Positions 43,616 to 52,441 of a DNA stretch of 64,000 nucleotides are shown here, piece after piece. Under the pieces are notes generated by a model. The model did not search any database. It was given only the letters and a program-made list of their open reading frames with translations, and was not told the origin of the DNA. Numbering within the stretch: the stretch's first letter is position 1; each line of letters opens with the position of its first letter. The stretch lies in assembly GCA_963805445.1 (NCBI GenBank), contig CAWDUI010000002.1, positions 124,001 to 188,000 on the forward strand. The letters are read 5' to 3'. The position numbers and the translations under genes are program-made. The stretch is from JAENVT01 sp963805445. GTDB lineage: Bacteria; Actinomycetota; Acidimicrobiia; Acidimicrobiales; Ilumatobacteraceae.

Positions 43616-43630
43616 CGTCACTGACGATTC
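43616..43630 (+). repeat. Third copy of the dispersed palindromic core
   Basis: CGTCACTGACGATTC is identical to the cores at 405-419 and (inverted) 288-302. It lies in the short convergent gap between the DrrB-type permease and the ybaK gene, so the element is intergenic in all three cases. Confidence 0.6.
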
Positions 43631-43673
43631 AGCAGGACGTGAGCGCGCCAGCAGGGACCCGGCGGCCGCGGCG

Positions 43674-44160
43674 CTATGTGGCCGTGCCGATCGGGGCGGT
43701 GACCGCGTCGAGCACGGCGACGAGGTCGTCGGCGGCGATCTCGATGTCGAGGCCGCGACGGCCACCACTGACGAAGATCGAGTCGAACAGCACGCAGGTC
43801 TCGTCGATCACCACCGGGAGCGAGCGCTTCTGACCGAACGGACTGATGCCCCCGACGACGTAGCCGGTGAGTCGCTCGGCGGTTTCGGGCGGGCACATCT
43901 CGGCTCGCTTGCCGTGCACCGCCGCAGCGAGCTCCTTCAACGACAGTTGCCCGCTGACGGGCACGATGCCGACCACATGATTTCGATCGTCGACCGTTGC
44001 GATCAAGGTCTTGAACACCCGATCGAGCTCGACCCCCAAGGCCGAGCGCGGCCGCTTGGCCGAAATTGCGCTCAGCAGGGTCTGCTTCGAACTCGTGGAT
44101 GTGGAAATTCACGCCGGCGGCATTCAGCGCCACGATCGCCGGGGTCCCTCCACGTGCCAT
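43674..44160 (-). CDS. YbaK/ProX-type aminoacyl-tRNA deacylase (frame break)
   Basis: About 162 residues match the YbaK family, which hydrolyses mischarged Cys-tRNA(Pro) or related species in trans. The conserved Lys-bearing helix AAAVHGKRAEMCP and the loop GYVVGGISPFGQKRSLPVV are present. The N-terminal part (ALNAAGVNFHIHEFEAD) is in a different frame; the break is at about 44040-44055. It is the last gene of a minus-strand trio with the LLM oxidoreductase (18 nt away) and the lactonase-like gene, with no obvious shared function. Confidence 0.8.
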
Positions 44161-44178
44161 GAAGCGGTGCGCGAGCCC

Positions 44179-45048
44179 TCAGGACGTCGCCGCGGTGTTG
44201 AACTCCTCGACAAGCGGCGCGTAGGAATCCATCTTGGCCAACGCGTCGTCTCGGTCGAGGGGCGGCAAGAGCAGTAGGGCCGAGGTCGCGCCGAGGTCAC
44301 GCAGCCCGGCGAGGCGGGCGGCGTCGGGCTTGGCGGCGTAGATCGCCAGTTGGAGCGAGGCCGGGTCACGCCCCGCCGCCTCGGCCATCTGCTGCAGCTT
44401 CAGCCAGGCCTCGTCGATGGGCCAGCGACCCTCGATCGGCATCCACACGTCGGCGTACTCGATGATGTGACGGAAGTGGAGGTCCGACGGCGCGCAGCCG
44501 ACATAGATCGGCGGGTTGGGGAACTGCAGCGGCTTCGGCCACGCCCACGACGGCTCGAAGTTGACGTACTGTCCGTGGAACGACGCCTCCTCCTGCGTCC
44601 ACAGCGCCTTGCAGGCGAGGATCTTCTCGCGGACGACGGCTCGCCGGTGGCCGACGTCGACACCGTGTGTTTCCATTTCTTCGTGGTTCCACCCGTACCC
44701 GATACCGAACAGCATCCGCCCGCCGGAGATCACGTCGAGCGACGCAACCTCCTTGGCCAACCACACCGGATCGCGCTGGGCGACGAGCGTGATGCCCGTG
44801 CCGAGGCGGAGCGTGGTGGTGACCACGGCCGCCGCGGTGAGCGCGATGAACTGGTCGTGCGTGCGCCAGTACTCGGCGGGCAGTGGCGGTGCGCCGTCGC
44901 GGCCTCCCCACGGCGTTCGGCGGCTGACCGGAATGTGCGAGTGCTCGGGAAACCACAGGGAATCGAATCCGCGGGCCTCGGCCTCGCGAGCGACCTCGAC
45001 AGGTTGAATGCCGAGGTCTGTCGGGAACATCATGACTCCGAGTCGCAT
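44179..45048 (-). CDS. LLM-class F420-dependent oxidoreductase
   Basis: The 289-residue protein is a luciferase-like monooxygenase-fold TIM barrel of the F420-dependent group. Features are the MRLGVMMFPTDLGIQPVEVA opening, WFPEHSHIPVSRRTPWG, GTGITLVAQRDPVWLAKEVA and GIGYGWNHEEMETHGVD. Such enzymes use F420 (or FMN) to reduce or oxidise diverse substrates, here unknown. Presence of the family supports an actinobacterial host with F420. The stop of the lactonase-like gene is 13 nt upstream. Confidence 0.85.
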   Translation of the reverse strand: MRLGVMMFPTDLGIQPVEVAREAEARGFDSLWFPEHSHIPVSRRTPWGGRDGAPPLPAEYWRTHDQFIALTAAAVVTTTLRLGTGITLVAQRDPVWLAKEVASLDVISGGRMLFGIGYGWNHEEMETHGVDVGHRRAVVREKILACKALWTQEEASFHGQYVNFEPSWAWPKPLQFPNPPIYVGCAPSDLHFRHIIEYADVWMPIEGRWPIDEAWLKLQQMAEAAGRDPASLQLAIYAAKPDAARLAGLRDLGATSALLLLPPLDRDDALAKMDSYAPLVEEFNTAATS

Positions 45049-45061
45049 CGGGCCAGACTAA

Positions 45062-45847
45062 CTAGCCGAGCCGAACGGCGACGCCCGAGAGACCGGGGTC
45101 GGCCGCAGGGAACCGTTCGAACACCAGCGGGTCGTGCCCGGGAACGATCACGCCGCCCGGCCCGGCGAGAGCACGCAGCCGGTCGTACCCGGCGACCATC
45201 GCCGGAACGTCGAAGACGATCGGAAAGGGCCGCGTCGCCTCCATGTTCTCGTAGTAGTGGGTGGCGTCCGACGCCAGCACCAGCCAGCCGGCGGCCGTCT
45301 TGACCCGAACCGCCTGCAGGCCGTCGGTGTGGCCGCCGATGTGATGCAGCGAGACGCCAGGTGCGAGCTCGCTGTCCCCGTCATGGAACTCCACCCGCTT
45401 GGCATGGACGGCCATCACCATCTCGGCGACATGACGCGCCGTGAATGCGTGGCTGTACTGGCTGTCGATCATGTGCCGGCCGGTTGCGAAGTTCATCTCC
45501 CGGTCCTGCAGGTGGAACCGCGCGTTCGGGAACTGGTCGAAGCCACCGACGTGGTCGTAGTGGAGATGCGTCAGGACGACCGTCGGCGCCGTCGACGCAT
45601 CGATGCCGATGGCGCCAAGTCCCTCTGCGGCGGTTCGCAGCAGCCGCCGCTCGCGCAGTTCGGCATCGTGAGTGTCGAACCCGGTGTCGACGACGATCGT
45701 GCGGTCGCGGCCGACGATCGCCCAGACGAAGTAGTCCATCGGCATCGGCACGTCGTGTGGGTCACCGCCGAGGAAGTGCTCGGGTCGCCGCGCATCGCGC
45801 TCGGCGTACTTGACCGCATACACCTCGTATGACCCCGGATCCGTCAT
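45062..45847 (-). CDS. Metallo-beta-lactamase-fold hydrolase, N-acyl homoserine lactonase family
   Basis: The 261-residue enzyme has the HxHxDH motif THLHYDHVGGF, the second His in HHIGGHTDG, the bridging Asp in LASDATHYYEN and the last His in VPGHDP. It resembles AiiA-like lactonases. It may open lactones, including acyl-homoserine lactones, or hydrolyse other esters; quorum quenching is not proven. It is divergent from the CMD gene with a short leaderless-type promoter gap. Confidence 0.82.
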   Translation of the reverse strand: MTDPGSYEVYAVKYAERDARRPEHFLGGDPHDVPMPMDYFVWAIVGRDRTIVVDTGFDTHDAELRERRLLRTAAEGLGAIGIDASTAPTVVLTHLHYDHVGGFDQFPNARFHLQDREMNFATGRHMIDSQYSHAFTARHVAEMVMAVHAKRVEFHDGDSELAPGVSLHHIGGHTDGLQAVRVKTAAGWLVLASDATHYYENMEATRPFPIVFDVPAMVAGYDRLRALAGPGGVIVPGHDPLVFERFPAADPGLSGVAVRLG

Positions 45848-45852
45848 CGACG

Positions 45853-45858
45853 TAGGGT
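45853..45858 (+). promoter_or_regulatory. Candidate -10 hexamer, leaderless start of the CMD gene
   Basis: TAGGGT fits TANNNT and ends 7 nt before ATG 45866; no Shine-Dalgarno is present. Confidence 0.4.
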
Positions 45859-45865
45859 ACCGAAC

Positions 45866-46291
45866 ATGGATGATTCACTGTTTCAATCCGGCATCGACGC
45901 CCGGTCGCGCGTGCTCGGCCCCGAGTTCGTCACCAAGGCGTTCGCCACCGCCGACAGCTTCAATCGCGAGATGCAGGAGATGGTCACCGCCTATTGCTGG
46001 GGTGGCGTGTGGGGGCGCACCACGCTGACCGATCGGCAGCGCAGCCTCAACAACCTGTGCATCCTTGCCTCGTTGAATCGCGGCCACGAGTTCAAACTGC
46101 ACTTCCGGGGCGCGCTGCGCAACGGCTGCACGCTCGACGAGTTGCGAGACACCTTGATCCAGGTGATGGTCTACGCGGGCGTGCCCGCGGGAGTCGAGGC
46201 CTTCCGCCTGGCCCGTGAGGTCCTCGATGCCGAGGGCATCACGCCGCCGCCGAGTGACAGGCCGATGCCGGACATCCCCAGCGGAGGCTGA
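45866..46291 (+). CDS. Carboxymuconolactone decarboxylase family protein
   Basis: The 141-residue all-helical protein belongs to the CMD/AhpD-like superfamily, PcaC-like branch: GIDARSRVLGPEFV, FNREMQEMVTAYCWGGVWGR, ILASLNRGHEFKLHFRGAL, VMVYAGVPAGVEAFRLA. The AhpD CxxC motif is absent, so redox activity is unlikely and decarboxylase or another lactone-related activity is possible. It precedes the 3-hydroxyisobutyrate-dehydrogenase-like gene by 3 nt and is probably cotranscribed with it. Other protocatechuate genes are not in the window. Confidence 0.82.
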   Translation: MDDSLFQSGIDARSRVLGPEFVTKAFATADSFNREMQEMVTAYCWGGVWGRTTLTDRQRSLNNLCILASLNRGHEFKLHFRGALRNGCTLDELRDTLIQVMVYAGVPAGVEAFRLAREVLDAEGITPPPSDRPMPDIPSGG

Positions 46292-46294
46292 ACC

Positions 46295-47341
46295 ATGACC
46301 ATCGGGTTCATCGGTCTCGGCAAGATGGGTGGCCCGATGGCCACGAACGTCTCGTTGGCGGCCCCCGGTTTGGTGTGCTTCGACGCCGCCGGCACGCAGG
46401 AACGAATGCCGGCCGGCGCCGTCGCCGCCGCATCGGTCACCGACCTCGCCCGGCGATGTGCGACCGTGTTCGTCAGCGTGCCGGACGGCGCGGCGACGAT
46501 GGCCGTGGCGAAGGAGCTGGTCGCAACCGACGGCTGCGTCGTCGAGACCGTGATCGATCTGTCGACGATCGGGCCGCAAGCAGCCATCGAGGCCGCGGCG
46601 CTACTGCAACCTGCCGGGATCGCCTACTGCGACGGGCCGGTCTCCGGCGGCGCCGCGGGGGCACGCGCCGCGACGATCTCGCTGATGTTTGCCGGGCCCA
46701 CCGCAGTGCTCGATGCCCACCGTGCACTGCTGGAATCGTTCACCGGCAATGTGTTTCACGTCGGCGACCAAGCCGGTCAAGGCCAGGCGATGAAGCTGGC
46801 CAACAACTTCTTGTCCGCCACCGCGCTGGCGGCCACGTCGGAGGCCGTCGCGTTCGGCATCGCCCACGGCCTCGACCTGGCGACGATGATCGACGTGCTG
46901 AACGTTTCGACGGGACGCAACTCGGCGACGACCGACAAGTTCCCGAACCGCATCATCACCGGCAGTTACGACGCCGGCTTTTCGACCGCGCACATGACCA
47001 AGGATGTGGGGTTGTTCGTCGACGGCGCAACGCAGGTCGAGACGGCGGCTGTCGTCGCTGCCGCCGTCACTGACACGTGGCGGGCGTGTGATCGTGCCCT
47101 GCCCGGCAGCGACTTCACCGAGATCTGGCGATACGTCTCGGCGCTGACGATCAGTCGTTGCGACGATCTTCAGTCGAGTTCGTGGAGGAACGTGACGACC
47201 TGCGACCAGATGATCAACCAAGCAGATCGTGCACCACGTCGAGCCACAGTTGCGTGGTCAGCCGCAGCGATTCGACATCGATCCGTTCGTCGTTGCCGTG
47301 AAACCTCCGACCGAAGTCGGCCGGGTCGAGATCGGGGCTGA
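46295..47341 (+). CDS. 3-hydroxyisobutyrate dehydrogenase-like reductase (C-terminus uncertain)
   Basis: The first 285 residues are a normal beta-hydroxyacid dehydrogenase: NAD(P) loop GFIGLGKMGGPMA, substrate motif DGPVSGGAAGARAATI, and the catalytic Lys region GQAMKLANNFL. Family members end soon after the DFTEIWRYV segment. Here the frame continues about 60 more codons with low-complexity Arg-rich sequence that is antisense to the M20 peptidase gene, so the last part (after about 47150) is probably misframed. The substrate is unknown; its pairing with the CMD gene suggests catabolism of a hydroxy acid. Confidence 0.78.
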   Translation: MTIGFIGLGKMGGPMATNVSLAAPGLVCFDAAGTQERMPAGAVAAASVTDLARRCATVFVSVPDGAATMAVAKELVATDGCVVETVIDLSTIGPQAAIEAAALLQPAGIAYCDGPVSGGAAGARAATISLMFAGPTAVLDAHRALLESFTGNVFHVGDQAGQGQAMKLANNFLSATALAATSEAVAFGIAHGLDLATMIDVLNVSTGRNSATTDKFPNRIITGSYDAGFSTAHMTKDVGLFVDGATQVETAAVVAAAVTDTWRACDRALPGSDFTEIWRYVSALTISRCDDLQSSSWRNVTTCDQMINQADRAPRRATVAWSAAAIRHRSVRRCRETSDRSRPGRDRG

Positions 47342-48578
47342 ACAACCCGGCGCCATAGGCAACGGCGCCCATGTTGCGGTAGATGCGTGCGTCGGTGAAG
47401 CCGACGACCAACTGCGGTGAGGGGCGCGCCGCCGGGAACGGCTTGGCCAGGGCACGCTCCAGGCTGTCCCACAGGGCGCTGTCCACGCGACTGATCGACG
47501 CCGGGTCGTCCATCACAACCTCGACATCGACCCGCTCGTAGAGGTCGCCGAGTGCGGCCTTGAGGTGGGCCGTGACGTCGTCGTGGCTCTCCCCCGGAAG
47601 GGTGCGCACATCGACACCGATGTCGACGCAGTCAGGAATGACGTTCGTCTTCATCCGCGACGGGCCGCCGCCGCCGATCGTGTTGCACGAGAAGGTCGTG
47701 TGGGTGCACGCGTGGAGATGGGCACCGGGCCCGGGCAGGGGCAGTGCCTCCAAGAAGGCGTCGATGCGGCTCTCGTCGAGCAGGTCGCGCTTGGTTGCGT
47801 CGTCGAGGCCGAGTGTCTCGACCTTGGTGGTCCACAGCTCGTGGAACCGGGGAGGCGGACGGTAGTCACCGATCCGTTGGATCACCGCCGCCGCAGTCAT
47901 CAGGGCGTTGTCGGCCTTGAACGGCGTCGAGCCGTGACCGGGCGTGCCGCGCACGCGGAGACGCCGCCAGGCGACGCCCTTCTCACCGACGTTGACCGAG
48001 ATGTACGGCTGCTCTTTCGGGCCGCTGTGCAGCCCGCCGTTCTCGGTCAGCACGTAGTCGGCGCGGATCGCATCGGGCTCGTGATCCGCCATCCACTGCA
48101 TGCCGTGGGCGCTGCCCGATTCCTCGTCGGCGACCGCGAAGTAGATCAGGTCACCACGCGGCCGAAAGCCAGTCGCGGCGAGATGGCGGAACGCGACCGC
48201 CATCGACGCAGTGAGGTTGAGCATGTCGACCGCGCCGCGGCCCCAGACCTCGCCGGCGACCAGTTCGCCGCCGAACGGGTCGCGTGACCAACCACTCTCG
48301 TTCACGGGGACGACATCGGTGTGACCCATCAGGCACAGGCTGGGCGCCGACGGATCGCTGCCCTCGATGCGGGCGACCAACGAGGCTCGACCGGGCGTCG
48401 GCTCGAATTGCTGGAAGTCGAGGCCCGTCGAGCCGAGGTAGGCGCGCAACAGGTCGGCGTTGCGGGATTCGAACCCGGACTCCGCCGTGCCGTCGTTGAC
48501 GCACCGATTGCGGATCATCGCCTGCAACAACTCGACCGTCTCGCCGGTCAAGACCTCTGCCGTCAGAACCCCAGTCAT
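47214..48578 (-). CDS. M20-family metallopeptidase
   Basis: The 454-residue co-catalytic zinc enzyme has GHTDVVPV, GRGAVDML, the catalytic/bridging pair in ADEESGSAHG, and a dimerisation insert (about residues 200-340) beginning GTPGHGSTP. It resembles ArgE/DapE-like and carboxypeptidase-type M20 proteins. The substrate is likely a small peptide or N-acyl amino acid; no biosynthetic cluster specifies it. It is coupled to the upstream YjbR gene (ATGA). Confidence 0.85.
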   Translation of the reverse strand: MTGVLTAEVLTGETVELLQAMIRNRCVNDGTAESGFESRNADLLRAYLGSTGLDFQQFEPTPGRASLVARIEGSDPSAPSLCLMGHTDVVPVNESGWSRDPFGGELVAGEVWGRGAVDMLNLTASMAVAFRHLAATGFRPRGDLIYFAVADEESGSAHGMQWMADHEPDAIRADYVLTENGGLHSGPKEQPYISVNVGEKGVAWRRLRVRGTPGHGSTPFKADNALMTAAAVIQRIGDYRPPPRFHELWTTKVETLGLDDATKRDLLDESRIDAFLEALPLPGPGAHLHACTHTTFSCNTIGGGGPSRMKTNVIPDCVDIGVDVRTLPGESHDDVTAHLKAALGDLYERVDVEVVMDDPASISRVDSALWDSLERALAKPFPAARPSPQLVVGFTDARIYRNMGAVAYGAGLFSPDLDPADFGRRFHGNDERIDVESLRLTTQLWLDVVHDLLG

Positions 48579-48958
48579 GCGTCAAGCTCCCTTGCTTCGT
48601 ATGCCGCGAACACCTTCTTCGGCACCACCATCCGCCAGGCGTCGACGACCAGCTCGGTCATCTCGGCCGGATCGATCTCGGCAAGGCGCACCACGACCCA
48701 GTTGTATCGCAGATCCGACTGCCGGGGCAGCATGAACTTGTCGGGCTCGCTCAACACCAACGCTTCGCGATCCTCCTTCGGGAAGGCGAAGCCCATCAGC
48801 GTTTCGTCGCGACTGAACGCGATGTACACGATCTGCCCGACCCGGAACTTGATCCGGTCGCGGACGACGACCTCGTACGAGCGCTCGAACGTCGATGCCA
48901 AGGCGCGCACATCGTCGATGGTCACGCCGCGTTCGTCGCTGCCTCCAGCCTCCATCAT
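48575..48958 (-). CDS. MmcQ/YjbR-family protein
   Basis: The 127-residue product fits the MmcQ/YjbR double-wing fold: VRALASTFERSYEVV, FRVGQIVYIAFSRDETLMGF, PRQSDLRYNWVVVRLAEID and the C-terminal VDAWRMVVPKK. The biochemical role of the family is not firmly known. The start could be ATG 48958 or GTG 48922, which matches the usual family N-terminus better; neither has a well-spaced Shine-Dalgarno. It leads the two-gene unit with the M20 peptidase. Confidence 0.78.
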   Translation of the reverse strand: MMEAGGSDERGVTIDDVRALASTFERSYEVVVRDRIKFRVGQIVYIAFSRDETLMGFAFPKEDREALVLSEPDKFMLPRQSDLRYNWVVVRLAEIDPAEMTELVVDAWRMVVPKKVFAAYEARELDA

Positions 48959-49138
48959 TCGAAGACTACGAAGGTCATGCGCTTCGGTCGGAGCGCTGGC
49001 GGAAGCCGTGACTCCATCACACCCCCAACGACGCCTATCCCTGCTGAATGGTTGCAGGTCGTCGAGGAATCGCGCGGATGCAGAACCGACCGGTGCGTGG
49101 CAACACTGCTGATTCGTCGTGGAAGAATCGCGAGAACA

Positions 49139-49166
49139 CGTCGAAATCGGCCACGAGCCCTTCGTC
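49139..49166 (+). promoter_or_regulatory. Possible ECF-type promoter upstream of the DGPF gene
   Basis: CGTCGA at 49139-49144 and CGTC at 49163-49166, 18 nt apart, resemble the TGTCGA / CGTC-type elements described for ECF42 targets. The match is partial, and the position (about 50 nt before ATG 49213) is reasonable. The rest of the 254-bp gap from 48959 shows no gene. Confidence 0.25.
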
Positions 49167-49212
49167 GGTACGGCAGCAACACCCTGACGGGTTCCCAATG
49201 AAAGGAAGCATC

Positions 49213-49590
49213 ATGCCCAGGTATGCCGCACTCATCTACGGCGCCGAGCCGACCAGCGAGGCCGAGCCAGACACCGAGCAGTGGAGCAAGATCATGGCCG
49301 AGTACATGCATTTCGGCGAGGCGGCCGGCGCGGCCGGCGTCATCGGTGGCGGCGAGGCGCTGCAGCCCACGAACACGGCGACGACGATTCAGGTCAGCGG
49401 CGGAGCCAAGGGCGGCGACGTGATCGCCACCGATGGCCCGTTCGCCGAGACCAAGGAGGCGCTCGGCGGGTTCTACCTGCTCGACTGCAAGGACCTCGAC
49501 GAGGCACTGAGCTGGGCCGCACAGATCCCCGGCGCGTGGCATGGCCGGGTCGAGGTTCGTCCGGTCATCGACTTCGGTGAGGCCGGCTGA
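49213..49590 (+). CDS. DGPF/YCII-domain protein, ECF42 partner
   Basis: The 125-residue alpha-beta protein has the DGPF motif (ATDGPFAETKEALGGFYLLD) and the YCII-like fold. ECF42 sigma factors are typically encoded next to one or more DGPF proteins, as here, and control their expression; the DGPF function remains unclear. ATG 49213 has an AAAGGAAG ribosome-binding site. The stop overlaps the presumed start of the sigma factor. Confidence 0.88.
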   Translation: MPRYAALIYGAEPTSEAEPDTEQWSKIMAEYMHFGEAAGAAGVIGGGEALQPTNTATTIQVSGGAKGGDVIATDGPFAETKEALGGFYLLDCKDLDEALSWAAQIPGAWHGRVEVRPVIDFGEAG

Positions 49591-50820
49591 TCGATCCGCT
49601 CGACGAGATCATTCGGATCGAGGGTGGCCAGGTCCTGGCCACCCTCATCCGCCTGACAGGAGACATCGACCGGGCCGAGGATGCGTTGCACGACGCTGTT
49701 GTCGTGGCCGCCGACTCGTGGCGCCGGGACGGCGTTCCCGATCGGCCTGGCGCCTGGCTGACCACGGTGGCGCGCAACAAGGCGATCGATCGCCTTCGTC
49801 GTGAGGCCCAACGTGCGCCGAAGGAGGAGGAGGCATTCCGCTTGCTGACCGACGGCGCTGCATCCGACGACAACGAACGAGACGGTCGCGATGACCGCCT
49901 GCGCCTGCTGTTCACCTGCTGCCACCCGGCGCTGTCTCCCGAGTCGCAGGTCGCGTTGGCCTTGCGCACCATCTGCGGGCTGACGACGGTCGACATCGCC
50001 CGCGTGTTCCTGGTCCCCGAGGCCACGATCGGTCAGCGCATCAGCCGGGCCAAGGCCAAGATCGCCAAGGCGCACATTCCCTACCGGGTGCCTGACGAAC
50101 ACGAGATGCCAGACCGGCTGCGACCCGTGCTGGCAACGGTCTACGCCGTGTTCACGGCGGGCCATCACGCTCCCGTGGGTGAACTGGGCGAGCGCATCGA
50201 CTTGGCCGACGAAGCGATCCGCCTCGCCCGGATGCTGGTCGAGCTGATGCCCGACGAGGCGGAGTGTGTCGGGCTGCTGGCACTGACCTTGGCCACCAAC
50301 GCTCGACGCCGTGCCCGCACCGACGCCCTCGGCGAGATCGTGCTGCTCGCCGACCAGGACCGCTCGCTGTGGGACGCCGCGGCGATTGCCGAGGCGTCCG
50401 CACTGGTCGAGTCGGTGCTCCGTCGCGGGCGACCAGGCGCGTACCAGATGCAGGCGGCCATCTCCTGCCTGCATGGGGTGGCGCCGACCTTCGCCGAGAC
50501 CGATTGGCCACAGATCGCCGACTTGTATCGCTTGTTGGAGGTCCGCTGGCCGACGCCGGTGGTGCGAGTGAATCGATCGGTGGCCGTCGCGGAAGTGGCC
50601 GGCCCGGGCGCCGGGCTGATGCTGTTGCAGGAACTGGTCGGCACGCCCGCCGAACGATGGCACCTGTACTGGTCGACCCGCGCCGACTTCCAACGCCGCC
50701 TCGGCGACATGGCCGCGGCAGCAGACTCGTACCGTCAGCGCGCTCGAGTGTCCGTGCAACGACAGCGACCGCCGCTTCATCACCCGTCGCCTCGCCGAGG
50801 TCGCCCCTTCCCCAGCGTGA
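49587..50820 (+). CDS. ECF42-group RNA polymerase sigma factor (frame break)
   Basis: About 410 residues give sigma region 2 (RLTGDIDRAEDALHDAVVVAA), region 4 (ICGLTTVDIARVFLVPEATI) and a long C-terminal TPR-like extension (RPVLATVYAVFTAG through YRRALEC). This is the layout of ECF42/SigJ-like factors that lack a classical anti-sigma. The frame changes near 50738; the joined end is ALECPCNDSDRRF to the TGA at 50820. No ATG, GTG or TTG lies before region 2 in frame: the only start in the right place is CTG 49587, which overlaps the DGPF stop. That may be a real CTG start or a miscalled GTG. Confidence 0.82.
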
Positions 50821-50833
50821 CTCCGTCGCATGG

Positions 50834-50925
50834 TCGGGTGCGATTCCGGTACGCGGCTGCTCACAGCGCGCCCACACCGGTTCATCGGGTGCGATTCCGG
50901 TATTGCTGGTACTCACAGCGCGCCC
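50834..50925 (+). repeat. Two 40-bp direct repeats with conserved ends
   Basis: Units at 50834-50873 and 50885-50925 both begin TCGGGTGCGATTCCGGTA and end CTCACAGCGCGCCC, with a different centre in each. They fill most of the 139-bp gap between the sigma-factor gene and the DinB gene. They may be regulatory half-sites or a small dispersed repeat; I see no other copies. Confidence 0.6.
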
Positions 50926-50947
50926 GAGGGGGATGGTGTGAGCGGCC

Positions 50948-50953
50948 TATGGT
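50948..50953 (+). promoter_or_regulatory. Candidate -10 hexamer, leaderless start of the DinB gene
   Basis: TATGGT ends 6 nt before GTG 50960 with no Shine-Dalgarno. Confidence 0.35.
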
Positions 50954-50959
50954 GGAGCG

Positions 50960-51490
50960 GTGCTGGACACCCCATTCGTGCATCCGCCGTTCGATCCCGA
51001 GGTTGCGCCGTACGGCGGGGACGAACGCGATGTGGTCAATTGGCTCCTCGACTATCAGCGATACGTGTTGCTTCGCAAAGTCGACGGCATCACCGAGCAG
51101 CAAGCACGGATGACCACCGCGTCGAGCGACCTCACCCTGCTCGGGCTGGTGCGCCACCTCACCGGAGTCGAGCAGTACTGGCTCGGCCACGTCTTCCTCG
51201 GATTGACCGGCGAGTCGCTGCCGTGGGACGACCCCGACGACCACGATGCCGACTTCCACCCCCGCGACGACGACATGCTGGCCGATGCGCTGGTGCTGTT
51301 GCGCGCCGAGATGGTGCGGGCGCGCCAGCTCGCTGCCACCGTCCCGTTCGACGCGTTGTCCGTTGGCCGGCGCAAGAACCAGCAGGTGACGTTGCGTTGG
51401 ATCCTGGTGCATCTCGTCGAGGAGTACGCCCGCCACTGTGGCCACGCGGACCTGATCCGCGAAGCGATCGACGGCGCCACCGGCGACTGA
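50960..51490 (+). CDS. DinB/DUF664-family protein
   Basis: The 176-residue four-helix-bundle protein matches the DUF664 branch of the DinB superfamily: VVNWLLDYQRYVLLRKVDGI, LGLVRHLTGVEQYWLGHVF, TLRWILVHLVEEYARHCGHA. Three His positions (in VRHL, EEYARH and GHADL) form the likely metal site. Relatives include thiol-dependent (mycothiol or bacillithiol) transferases, so a mycothiol-linked detoxification role is possible but not shown. Confidence 0.85.
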   Translation: MLDTPFVHPPFDPEVAPYGGDERDVVNWLLDYQRYVLLRKVDGITEQQARMTTASSDLTLLGLVRHLTGVEQYWLGHVFLGLTGESLPWDDPDDHDADFHPRDDDMLADALVLLRAEMVRARQLAATVPFDALSVGRRKNQQVTLRWILVHLVEEYARHCGHADLIREAIDGATGD

Positions 51491-51555
51491 TGGGCCGCGC
51501 GAACCACTTGCGCCCGCTCGGCTCAAGTCACCGGAGCGAACGCCGATGATGTCGC

Positions 51556-52441
51556 ATGCGGTGGCACCGGCAGCGAGTCGACGACAGCCCTTTCGGGCAG
51601 CAGCGGGTCGCCTTCGTGCTGTCCGGCGGCGGGTCGCTCGGCGCGATGCAAGCCGGCCAGTTGCTCGCTCTCTTCGAGGCGGGAATCACCCCTGACCTGG
51701 TGATCGGCGTCTCTGCCGGTGCACTCAACGGCGCCGCGATCGCCCATCGGTCGAGCGTCGCCACGGCCGAGGAGCTGGCCACGATCTGGCGCGGGCTGAG
51801 CACCGACTACATCTTCCGCGGCTCACGGCTCGAGCGGGCCTGGCACGTGGTTCGCGGGCATCCACACCTCTATCGATCAGATGGCCTGGTCGATCTGGTC
51901 AACCGATTCCTGCCGGTCGACGACCTCGGCCGAGCTGGCGATCCCATTCGAAGCAGGCACGATCAACCTCGACGAGGCCCGCGTCGACTTCCACGCCACG
52001 GGTGATCCGACCTCGGTGCTGGTCGCCTCGGCGTCGTTGCCCGGCATCTTTCGTCCGGTGATGATCAACGGCAGCCGTCACGTCGACGGTGGCATCGCCG
52101 TCAACCTCCCGGTGCACCGCGCCGACGAGCTCGGGGCCACGACGATCTTCGCGTTCGACTGCCGCGCCGGCACGCCGCATCAACTGCCGGCCGACCTCTC
52201 GGCACTGGGGGTGCTGACCTCGTCGATCGCCGTGACCCGCGAGGTCCTCACGCCGTCCCACGATCACCTCAACGTCGTGCGCTTGCCGGCACCCGACACG
52301 CACGGCATCGGCCTGTTCGACTTCAGCCACGGCAGCAGGCTGATCAGCGAAGGGTACGACCTGGTGACCGGGTTCCTGGCCGCCCACCCCGAGCTGGCCG
52401 CCCATTCGAAGCGGTTGACGGCCGGTCGCTCAGCCGCCTGA
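51556..52441 (+). CDS. Patatin-like phospholipase (frame break)
   Basis: About 294 residues carry the patatin oxyanion loop SGGGSLGAMQAGQL, the nucleophile GVSAGALNG and the catalytic Asp in VDGGIAVNLP. The frame breaks near 51930 (an extra base in CTCGGCCGAG), after which AELAIPFEAGTINLDEAR continues naturally. Bacterial patatins are Ser-Asp dyad lipid acyl hydrolases. It is convergent with the acyl-CoA ligase with a 12-nt overlap; a shared lipid-turnover role is possible. Confidence 0.82.

Noticed and set aside
45062..45847. Calling the MBL-fold enzyme a quorum-quenching lactonase
   Set aside because: The motif fits the family, but no acyl-homoserine lactone context is present and the fold serves many substrates.
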